Below, in pieces: positions 1 to 10,600 of a DNA stretch of 64,000 bases. The translations under genes and the position numbers were made by a program. The notes under the pieces are model-generated. The model saw nothing but the letters and a program-made list of their open reading frames with translations. It was not told where the DNA came from and searched no databases. Where the stretch lies: NCBI GenBank assembly GCA_002633005.1, contig NMRA01000440.1:98442-162441 (forward strand), in the 5' to 3' direction. The stretch comes from Phoronis australis. Its lineage: Eukaryota; Phoronida; Phoronidae. The stretch's first letter is position 1, and each line of letters starts with the position of its first letter.

Positions 1-378
1 GTGTTACTGGTGAATGGTGGTGGGGAGGGGGGGGTAATGCGTCGTTGGAATCATGGACGCCCTGGAATATTGGGAACCCATTTTGGACACCCTATGTTCG
101 AAATCCTGGATGAAGCCCTGTCACTGTATAGGCAGTGCCCAGTCTAATTTGGCGGTCCCTGATTTCTGGAACCAGGCAATCACTGAATAATGAGACTATT
201 ATTAAAGTGGTGTCACTGTCGCTGGTTCTTTATAATAAATGAGGGGCAACTGTACACTGGTGAGATACACAAAATTGTCTACTATTTTTAGTTAGGCCTG
301 TTTATGAAATTTGCACATGGTCAGAAATTTTTTTTTTTCAACGTGTACCACTTGCAGTGGCACCTATACTGTACTTGA
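1..378. other. non-coding flank, no gene seen
   Basis: No ORF, splice-site pair or repeat that I recognise. A 13-base string (cactgaataatga) near 180 recurs near 3577 on the far side of the foldback transposon; with nothing else shared I do not interpret it. Confidence 0.4.
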
Positions 379-489
379 CACAGGCGTCCTCAGCTTGTAA
401 TTGTCCACATTACACTATATAATACTATATACTAATACTATAGTATTATATAGTGTATTGTGGACGATCAGAAGCTGATGACGCCTGTG
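379..489. repeat. 111-bp hairpin element (MITE-like inverted repeat)
   Basis: The two halves are near-perfect reverse complements. The left arm starts cacaggcgtc and the right arm ends gacgcctgtg; both contain a tgtccac/gtggac block and a tactatat-type AT core. The loop near 430-437 is only a few bases. This is the form of a small foldback MITE or recent palindrome. No target duplication was found and no coding content is present. Confidence 0.75.
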
Positions 490-760
490 GTGCTGTGCAG
501 ATCACAATTGTCAAATGCAGCTGAGTTGCTCACCAGCACTCGAGTTATGATTAGTGGCCTGGTCTGCAGCCGGCACACTTATTAGTGTAATTAGTCAGGG
601 AGGTCTCTGATTTAAAGGAGAATGCCATCCAATTTAATTAGTGTTTTTTGCAGTCTTTATCGGTCTCTATCCACTTCGCCTCGCATACGGTCAACCTTAC
701 CTTGCCAAGAGGTGTCTCATTAACCTGTGAAGAAGGTGAGAAACGAGGCTAGCGACGTCA

Positions 761-1012
761 GTGGTTCACATGCAGAGTCAATGCCGCTATGTTGCGGTGC
801 ATCGTTCCTGCTTGTCCGAACTAAGCAGCTGCGAGGAAAGCGGGTATATCATTTTTTTACTTCCTCAAGAGTCCGAAATGCTTAGGAAGTGGCTCATGGT
901 AGTGAAGAATGAAATGTACGCTGTAAATAGCAAGTATGAGGCCGTGAAACATCTCCGTGTCTGTGGCCTGCAGACGTCGACAGTGCCTGACGAATGCCGG
1001 TTTACCAAATAA
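761..1012 (+). pseudogene. degraded THAP-like peptide in the foldback element (left arm)
   Basis: Mirror copy of the minus-strand frame at 3148-3432. The last 50 or so residues match almost exactly (PQESEMLRKWLMVVKNEMYA is shared), while the N-terminal MPLCCGAS segment lies in another frame, so a small indel separates them. It has no independent gene structure. Confidence 0.4.
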
Positions 1013-3147
1013 CTCCATACGTTTCGTTGTCTGAGCTTGTTCACAGTGCCTCTCTAGTATTTCTTCATCACTGTATTCCTGTTCGAATTGATAGCCTGTA
1101 AAACTTAACGATCCACCTGCGAAGTCGGGACTGATGAGCTCTAGCTCGTCCTAAGTCGGGATTGCGAGTTGCCATGTTGGCGTTTATTACTAAGCGTACT
1201 GTTTCAAAACCCACGGCCAGGTGTTAGGGGAATCTTTATTTACATTTACATTCCTCAAATAATGATTGTCAATGTACAGCTTCTGCCCTGATGGTGCTGT
1301 GGCCAAAGCGGATCCGAGTGAATTCGCGGTCCCCGACGAGGAAGTAGATTTGCAGTTTCGTGGCTAATTCACCAACATAATCACTTGCACATTACTTTGG
1401 CTCACTAGTATAGTATTTTCTTGACTGGAATAGTTTCCACTGAACTTTGGCTGGTTTATGTTTGTGATGTCTGATCAGTTTCCGAGCCACTGGCCGGGAT
1501 CGATAACGAGTCAATCCTGGCCGGCCGCGACGGGCCTGATCAGGCTCCGAGTCAATGGCCAGGATAACAAGCGTTTTGTGTTTAAAACTAAAAAAATCAC
1601 AAGTTTAAACAACACAGACTTAGGTTCTCCTGTCTGTATCTCACGGAAAATACTTTGAAATTATCTCCGAACAGACCCCAAACTCCTGGTACGGACCTTA
1701 TTGGCCTGCCGAACTTTGTAGGCTATGGTGTGTCCAAATACCAATAAATCCGTAAGAGCGAAATAAAACAACACATTTTAATAAGAACTTGGTGTATTTT
1801 TAAGGGTTTTACATCGAAGTTTGATGATTTATTGGTGTTAAACGATGATTTCAAGCGATAAGCCGACACCAGTAACTCCTTTAAAGGAGCATGCCACCCA
1901 AAGAACAACCTAATTTGTATCAATTTAGATCGAGTAGTTCTACTCCATAACGACACGTACGGTTGCGTTACCTGACACCTGACGGCAGATGGAGGTGTTG
2001 AAATTATCCAATGACGTCATCGGTTTCACACGCAGTCTGTTCAGCAGTTCACAACACGGGTTACTGGTGTCGGCTTATCGCTTGAAGTCATCGTTTAACA
2101 CCAATAAATCATCAAACTTCGATGTAAATAATAATAAAAAATACACCGAGTTCTTATAAAAACGTGTTGTTTTATTTCACTCTTACGGATTTATTGGTAT
2201 TTGGACACACTGTAGATTACAAAGTTCAGCAGGCCAAAAAGGTTCGTAGCAGGAGTTTGGGGTCTGTTCGGAGATAATTTCGAAGTATTTTCCGTGAGAT
2301 ACAGACAGGAGAACCTAAGTCTGTGTTGTTTAAACTTGTGATTTTTTGAGTTCTAAACACAAAACGCTTGTTATCCTGGCCAGTGGCTCAGAACCCGATC
2401 AGGCCCATCGCAGCCGGCCGGGATTGACTCGTTATCGATCCCGGCCAGTGGCTCAGAAACTGATCAGACATCACGAACATAAACCAGCCAAAGTTCAGTG
2501 GAAACTAAACTTCCAGTCAAGAAAGTACTATACTAGTGAGCCAAAGTAATGTGCGCGTGATTATGTTGGTGAATTAGCCACGAAACTGCAAATTTACTTA
2601 CTCGTCGGGGGCCGCGAATTCACTCGGGTTCCACTTTGGGCACAGCACCGTCAGGGCAGAACTTGTACTTTGACAATCATTATTTGAGTAATGTTAATGT
2701 AAATAAAGATTCCCCTAACACCTGGCTGTGGGTTTCACAACAGTTTCTGCCAGCAAACACTAAATTAGCATGAGCTTACACGGCCTCGGTGTCCCGTCAA
2801 TTAGTTTTATTGCACCTAAAGCTGTAACGCAGTGATTTATTTATTGCTGGCTTCTCAAATCATTTGCACTCACAAACACTTCAAAGGCATTACAAATTGC
2901 ATCTAGTGAGACAGACTGTTTCAGTTGGTTAGGGTGAGAATAATTCATTTTGAAACAGAACGCTCAGTAATAAACGCCAACATGGCAACTCGCAATCCCG
3001 ACTTAAGACGAGCTAGAGCTTATCAGTCCCGACTTTGCAGGTGGATCGTTAAGTTTTACAGGCTATCAATTCGAACAGGAATACAGTGATGAAGAAATAC
3101 TAGAGAGGCGCCATGAAAAAGCTCAGACAACGGAACGTATGGAGTTA

Positions 3148-3432
3148 TTAGGTAAACCGGCATTCGTCAGGCACTGTCGACGTCTGCAGGCCACAGACAC
3201 GGAGATGTTTCACGGCCTCATTCTTGCTATTTACAGCGTACATTTCATTCTTCACTACCATGAGCCACTTCCTAAGCATTTCGGACTCTTGAGGAAGTAA
3301 AAAAAAAACGATATGCCGCTTTCCTCGCAGCTGCTTAGTTCGGACAAGCGGGAACGATGCACCGCAACATAGCGGCATTGACTCTGCATATGAACCACTG
3401 ACGTCGCCAGCGTCGTTTCTCACCTTCCTCAC
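3148..3432 (-). pseudogene. degraded THAP-like peptide in the foldback element (right arm)
   Basis: The open frame reads MPLCCGAS near its start, then FFLLPQESEMLRKWL, then HLRVCGLQTS. The order (MP-C near the start, F-x-LP, a conserved W, a late VC) resembles a THAP zinc finger, but the second cysteine and the C-terminal histidine are not in place. The left arm (761-1012, plus strand) encodes the same peptide with a frameshift near its start. THAP fingers are known in Kolobok and P transposases; here I infer a remnant of the DNA-binding end only. Confidence 0.4.
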
Positions 3433-3547
3433 AGGTTAACGCGACACCTCTTGGCAAGGTAAGGTCGACTGTATGCGAGGCAATGTGGGTATAGACCGAT
3501 TAAGACGCCAAAAAAGACTAATTAAATCGGGTGGCATTCTCCTTTAA

Positions 3548-4543
3548 AGTGATTTGAGAACCATTTACTCCCACTGAATAATGATGGCTTATCAGTGGGA
3601 ATAATTGGCTCTCAAATAAGTTATAAATCAGGGATCCACTTATTCGGCTTTACTGTTAACAAAATGTTCATTCTCAAGACCGTGTGTACATAAGGCTAAA
3701 ATAAATAGATAATTTTGTGTTTTTCTCAGCTCACCTTCTATACAGCTGTCTTGTATGATGGAGGATACGCTTATTACTTGCTAAATTGTCAAAGGCACCT
3801 TTCTTTCTAGATGAAAACCTTTTGAGGCAGTTGGAATCTTCCCACCAACTCACACAAATAGCAACATTATATCCTAGACTAATTGCATATCGTAATCCAT
3901 CCTACACGCCAGAAGGTTTTCTGCAAATTACCCCAATTCTGAATTCACTATCGAAGTTCAATAACTATATCTGGGTTTTGAGAGTAGATGAACACCTTCC
4001 TAAGAATTTGCAGTCATTAATTTTTTTCTCTCGCAATCAAGGTTTTTCCTAAATAGTCTTGTTCCTATTAAAAAACGAATCCTCTAGTGCCACCTGGTGA
4101 CCCATTGGGTTTCAATATATTTCCACAAAGTTGGAATACTGTGATATGTTGCCTGGCATTAAGATGTGTATCTACTTTGAGTATCCCCTGCTGAAGTAGA
4201 TGAATCCTTGGCTGGTAGTGTCTAGTGAGGCTCTTCATTTCTTCATGAGTCTTATTAAAGCTATTCAGTGATCTTTGCAACCGAAAATTCAAACTTAGCG
4301 GGTGTATTGACGTGCATAAACTTTTGAAAGCCAATGTCCAGGCTGAAGACTTTCATTGATGCCTGCAAATTTGTGCACGGAACTGGTACCAAACATAAAA
4401 TGCACAAATATCCTTAACAAATGTTTTCACATCTCAAGACATTAAACCTGTCACATTCTTCAAATTTGTAACTGCAACTTGTCAAAACAGGTGGTGGAGA
4501 ACATCTATTGACTACTACCCTGACATGTTCCACGCTTTTTCAG
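3548..4543. other. presumed 5' intron of PNKD-like gene; nothing recognised
   Basis: Open frames of 88 codons occur on both strands (3786-4052 plus, 4068-4334 minus), but neither matches a family I know and neither has convincing splice sites. The PNKD exon at 4544 begins with a strong acceptor, so this stretch should be intronic. The missing first coding exon(s) were not found here. Confidence 0.4.
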
Positions 4544-4659
4544 GTATTTCTTGTATACCCGGACACGCCTGGGTTATATTTACCATCGTCGTGATGTGGA
4601 CAAGGCAAACAGGAAGTATCCTGATGGTCATTCTGTGGTGAAACCTGTAGAGTTTGGAG
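4544..4659 (+). CDS. PNKD: PNKD-like exon A (YTRTRLGY region)
   Basis: The acceptor ctttttcag precedes it and the donor gtatat follows. It reads FLYTRTRLGYIYHRRD and then a segment ending KPVEFGG, colinear with the stretch of PNKD just before its catalytic domain. The first base completes a codon from an upstream exon that is not in view. Confidence 0.88.
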
Positions 4660-7600
4660 GTATATTTGTTGTTTTGTAGTTATCAGTTTTGTGAGATTGC
4701 TGGTACATATATAGGGCTCCCAACTAGTGTGGCGATTGTGCTGGTCAGTATATGCATAACAATTTTGATTGTTCTAAGAAGAAATGGTTGTAAAGTTAAA
4801 AGTTCTAAAATATGGCGAGTTTACACTTTTGGTTTTCCACCATTGTTCTGTGTCCAAGATGGAATCGGGATGTAATATTATTGGCTTATTTTATCGGGGT
4901 GTGAATTTGCAAATATTTGATAGACAACGCTATGAATCCAGAATCACCAATCTCCTTTGCAGACTTGACCATTATTCCTATTCCCATGGTGATGGATAAC
5001 TATTCTTATATCGTGCATGAAAAGTCAACTGGTACCAGTATTATTGTCGACCCCTCTGTTCCGGAGGCTGTTCAGGTATGTCACCTACTGGCCGTCCAAA
5101 AACAATTAAGTGTGGACACAAATTGAAGGTAGCGACGGAATAGTTTCCGGAATTATGCGCATCCTTTCTGCACCCCCATGCACCCCACTACATTTCAGAG
5201 TGTTTCCTCATAATTGCATGTGATGCTTATTGCAAGTCCAACTGAACCCACATGGGGAAGATGGACATTGCTGTTGTTATGCGCCCACATATTTATATGT
5301 AGACGCATTATGTCGTCATCTCTGTCTGTCCGGCGTCCGTCCGTCCATCTGGCGTCCGTCCGGCATCCGCTGCTCTATCTCCAAAACTCTTTGACATATG
5401 TTCATGAAATTTGGCACATATGTTCCATTCATGAATGGGACAGCATGAGCAAACTTTCAGGCGGATCCGACCGCCGGTGTGCCCCCTAGTGGCAATTTTT
5501 ATTTCTTACGCTTACCTTTTTATCTTCAAAAACCCTTAACGGATTTTCATGAAATTTGGTATGTAGGCACCTATTAGTGAGATGACGCTATCCTCCCGTT
5601 TTTGGGTGGATTCGACGTAGTTTGTGCCACCTAGTGGCCATTTTTACTGTTTTCGAGTCTATTTTTTTGCGTCCACCCCTCTATCAACTAAACCGCTCAA
5701 AGGATGATTGTAAAAATTGGCTTGTATGTTCTTACTATGAAGAGGATGGTTGACGATTTTCCAAGGATTTTGACTACTGTGGCGCCTCCTAGTGGCAGTT
5801 TCTTTTTGCGCCTATGGGTGTATCTCCTAAACCATTCGCAAGATCTTTACCAAATTTAGTAAGTATATTTATATGATGTTGACGACGACGACTTTCGGAC
5901 AGATCTGACAACTGGTGTGCCACCTAGTGGCAATTTTATATTTTACTTTTGCGTCTCTGTCTTCAAAGGTCCTCATCGTATTTTCATAAAATTTGGCATA
6001 TAGGCATCTATTAATGAGGTGTCGCTATCTCTCCGTTTTCAGATGAGTTCAACCTAGTTTGCGCCACCTAGTGGCCATTTTTACTGTTTTCGATTTTTTT
6101 GGCATTCACTAATCTATCAACCAAACTGTTTTCAGGATAATTGTGAAAATTGGCATGTATGTTTTTACTATGAAGTGGACGGCTGACGATGATTTTCTGA
6201 TGACTTTAACTACTGGGGCGCCTCCTAGTGGCAGTTTTTTTTCCGCTCATGGCTGGGTCTCCTAAACTGTTTGCAGGATCTTTACTTAATTTAGAAAGTG
6301 TATTTACATGATGTTGACTACGGACAACTACGACTTTCGGACAGATCTGACAACTGGTGTGCCACCTAGTGGCCATTTTTACTGTTTTCGATTTTTTTGG
6401 CAATCACTAATCTATCAACCAAACCGTTCTCATGATATTTGTAAAAATTGGCATGTATGTTTTTACTATGATGTGGACGGCTGACGATGATTTTCTGATG
6501 ACTTCGACTACTGGGGCGCCTCCTAGTGGCAGTTTTTTTTTGCTCATGGCTGTGTCTCCTAAACTGTTTGCAGGATCTTTACTTAATTTAGAAAGTGTAT
6601 TTACATGATGTTGACTACGGACGACTACGACTTTCGGACAGGTCTGACAACTGCTGTACCCCCTAGTGTCAATTTTAGTTTTTTACGTTTAACTCTGTAT
6701 CTTCATAGGTCCTCAACAGATTTTCATAAAATTTTAAATGTAGGCATCTATTGGTGTGGTGACGCTATCTTCCGGTTTTGGATGAAATCGAGGTATTTTG
6801 AACCACCTAGTGGCGATTTTTTTGTTTTCAAATCTTGTTTTTGGCGTCCACCCCTGTATCAACCAAGTCATTTGAAAATTGGCATAGATGTTCTCAGTGT
6901 CAAGGCAACCTTTGATGATGGTGACTGACTACTGTGGCGCCTAATAGTAGTAGTTTTGTTTTGCACCCATAGTTGTATCTCCTAAACCCACTGCAGGATC
7001 CATATTAAATGTAGTAAGTGTATTTATACCACAATATTAGCGTCAAATGGCAGATACAACTGTGTAATAACCCATAAAGTTATCTCACTAGTGAGATAAC
7101 AATTTGGCGGGAAACCGAGGGCGGAGTCGAACCAGGGACCTTGAAATTGCTGCTCGCCGACTTTACCACTACACCATGCAGGGACTGACGTCATCAAGAG
7201 TAAAAATAGAATACTTAAATGAGCACGCGCAATAATCACGTTTAACAAACCACATTGTACTGTACTTATACGCTACGAAAAATAAGACACATAATTTCCA
7301 TAAAAATGATATCTTAATTCAGTGAAAATTTTCTCTCATGTCCTCTTACTTGTAAATCATCGATCTACAGTTTGAATGCGGGTATCGTGTTGTCAGGATC
7401 TTTGACTTGAGAATTATATTCAGTTACCAGTTGTAACCTACTTTAGCAGACAATAATTTCCCGGTCGTAGCTTAGCGTGAAAAAACGTGTTTTAAGTTAT
7501 AATAGTTGGTAAACCTTAATTTATAAATTCAATTTATTTCTATTATATTTAAGTTTTCAATTGGTTTTGAGTAAAAGCATTATTTGACAAAAATAGCCCG

Positions 7601-10600
7601 GCTTTTCTTAAAAGGTCACGACCTCCGACCCCGNGAATCACCAATCTCCTTTGCAGACTTGACCATTATTCCTATTCCCATGGTGATGGATAACTATTCT
7701 TATATCGTGCATGAAAAGTCAACTGGTACCAGTATTATTGTCGACCCCTCTGTTCCGGAGGCTGTTCAGGTATGTCACCTACTGGCCGTCCAAAAACAAT
7801 CAAGTGTGGACACAAATTGAAGGTAGCGATGGAATAGTTTCTGGAATTATGTGCATACTTTCTGCACCCCCATGCACCCCATTACATTTCAGAGTGTTTC
7901 CTCATTAATTGGATGTGATGCTCATTGCAAGTCCAACTGAACCCACATGGGGAAGATGGACATTGCTGTTGTTATACGCCCACATATTTATATGTAGACG
8001 CATTATGTCGTCATCTCCGTCTGTCCGGCGTCCGTCCGTCCATCCGACATCTGTCCGGCATCCGCTGCTCTATCTCCAAAACCCTTTGACATACGTTCAT
8101 GAAATTTGGCATATATGTTCCATTCATGAATGGGACAGCATGAGCGAACTTTCTGGCGGATCCGACTGCGGTGTGCCCCCTAGTGGCAATTTTAATTTTT
8201 TACGCTTACCTTTTTATCTTCAAAAGCCCGTAAAGGATTTTCATGAAATTTGGTATGTAGGCACCTATTAGTGAGATACGCTATCCTCCTGTTTTCGGGT
8301 GGATTCGACGTAGTTTGTGCCACCTAGTGGCCGTTTTTACTGTTTTCGAGTCTGTTTTTTTGTGTTCACCCCTCTATCAACTAAACCACTCGAAGGATGA
8401 TTGTAAAAATTGGCATGTATGTTCTTTCTATGAAGAGGATGGTTGACGATTTTCCAACGATTTTGACTACTGTGGCACCTCCTAGTGGAAGTTTTTTTTT
8501 TGCGCCTATGGGTGTATCTCCTAAACCGTTCGCAAGATCTTTACGAAATTTAGTAAGTATATTTATACGATGTTGACTATGGACAACTATGACTTTCGGA
8601 CAGATCTGACGACTGGTGTGCCACCTAGTGGCAATTTTATATTTTACGTTTATCTCTGTGTCTTCAAAGGTCTTCATCGTATTTTCATAAAATTTGGCAT
8701 GTAGGCATCTATTAATGAGGTGTCGCTATCTCATTTTCAAATGAATTCGACCTAGTTTGCGCGACCTAGTGGCCATTTTTACTGTTTTCGATTTTTTTGG
8801 CAACCACTAATCTATCAACCAAACCATTCTGAGGATAATTGTGAAAATTGGCATGTATGTTTTTACTCTGATGTGGACGGCTGACGATGATTTTCTGATG
8901 ACTTCGACTACTGGGGCGCCTCCTAGTGGCAGTTTTTTTTCGCTCATGGCTGTGTCTCCTAAACTGTTTGTAGGATCTTTACTTAATTAAGAAAGTGTAT
9001 TTACATGATGTTGACTACGGACGACTACGACTTTCGGACACGTCTGACAACTGCTGTACCCCCAAGTGTCAATTTAGTTTTTTACGTTTAACTCTGTATT
9101 TTCATATGTCCTCAACAGATTTTCATAAAATTTTAAATGTAGGCATCTATTGGTGTGATGACGCTATCTTCCGGTTTTTGGATGAAATTGAGGTATTTGC
9201 ACCACCTAGTGGCCATTTTTTTGTTTTCAAATCTTGTTTTTGGCGTCCACCCCTGTATCAACCAAGTCATTTGAAAATTGGCATATATGTTCTCAGTGTG
9301 AAGACAACCTTTGATGATGGTGACTGACTACTGTGGCGCCTAATAGTGGTAGTTTCGTTTTGCGCCCATAGTTGTATCTCCTAAACCCACTGCAGGATCT
9401 TTATTAAATGTAGTAAGTGTATTTATATGAAGATAACAGCAGACGACAATGATGACTTTCAGGCGGATCCAACGGACACTGTGCCAACTAGTGGCAATTT
9501 CATTTTATTATGTTTTTCTTTGTTTTTCTGAAGCTCCTTGACAGATTTTTATGAAATATGGCATGTTCGTATTTTTGGATGGATTGTATGTTTATGCGTC
9601 ATTTAGTGGCCATTTTTATCATACAAATAAATAACCCTAAAAGCACACCATTTGCAATGCATTGGTGGGCGCATTTCAACACTCCGTGTTGCTCTTGTTT
9701 TGGATTGCCAACATTTTTAGAACTTGTTGGTTAACTTTTCTGCTCGTTTTTCAGCCTGTTTTAGACTCCTTCAACCTTCAGCTGACTGCAATTTTAACAA
9801 CACATAAGCATTGGTAAGCATGTCTATTTCTTGTCTCAGTTTTGGAAAAAGGCCGCATAATGTTACCAAGTTTTATAAAGTTTTGGGTTGTTGGCTGAAT
9901 TGATATTTACCAGCTTTATATGGACCTTGAAACCTTTGCTGCATTCCATAGACACTTGTGGAAATGGCAAGATCATGTAGGACTTGACAAGATACTGCCA
10001 TGCATTATAAGATATTGACATGCATTGCATGATGCTGTCCTGTATTGTAAGACACCAACATGCATTGCATGTGAATGGCAAGAAATGTATTGCAACATAC
10101 TCCTCTGTGTTGCAAGACACCAACATGCATTGCATGTGAATGGCAAGAAATGTATTGCAACATACTCCTCTGTGTTGCAAGACACCAACATGCATTGCAT
10201 GTGAATGGCAAGAAATGTATTGCAACATACTCCTCTGTGTTGCAAGACACCAACATGCATTACAAGACAGTGATGTGTTTTGCAACATACCGCCATGTAT
10301 TGCAAGCGAAGAACAAAATCACGTTTAGTTAGCTTTATTCACAAGCGTTTTGACTCAGCAGAGTGTGCCCATGTCTTTGTTCAGACGATTGTCTGGTGCC
10401 ACATGTACTGCTTAAAATGACTACATTTTTGACTGGTTAAGTCATAGTTAAAATGTGTAGCTTCAGTCAAAATTAAGATGTCATGAGTAAGCCTTGTGAA
10501 CTTAGTTGATCGCATTAAAATATTCCGATTTCAACAACTCATTCCTTCATTGTGAAACTGAAAAGTTACCCTAGTATGTCCCCGTGTGCTATCACTTGCA

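Larger units (their letters stand above)
612..3547. mobile_element. Kolobok-like foldback DNA transposon with TTAA target duplications
   Basis: Two long arms (616 to about 1876 and about 2059 to 3543) are reverse complements over more than 1.2 kb with scattered mismatches. The ends read AGGAGAATGCCA inward from each side, and each end is flanked by TTAA (612-615 and 3544-3547). The right arm carries about 200 bases (roughly 2745-2955) with no counterpart in the left arm. The central spacer begins TTAA-AGGAGCATGCC (1881-1895), a third copy of the terminus. Both arms encode the same degraded peptide. TTAA duplications, AGG termini and a THAP-like peptide fit the Kolobok superfamily; piggyBac shares TTAA but has different termini. 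No full transposase is present, so the copy is non-autonomous. Confidence 0.7.

Noticed and set aside
3786-4052. 88-codon plus ORF as a first PNKD exon or a retroelement piece
   Set aside because: No likeness to the PNKD N-terminus, no usable donor in phase with the exon at 4544, and no clear RT or integrase motif.
7079-7190. Functional tRNA gene
   Set aside because: The A and B boxes are good, but the acceptor and anticodon stems do not pair; a SINE head or pseudogene fits better.
7657-7769. Mutually exclusive alternative exon
   Set aside because: The peptide is identical to exon B and the copy begins next to an N; an assembly cause is simpler.
9863-10332. Several overlapping ORFs of 60-141 codons
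   Set aside because: All derive from the 65-base tandem repeat; no family likeness.
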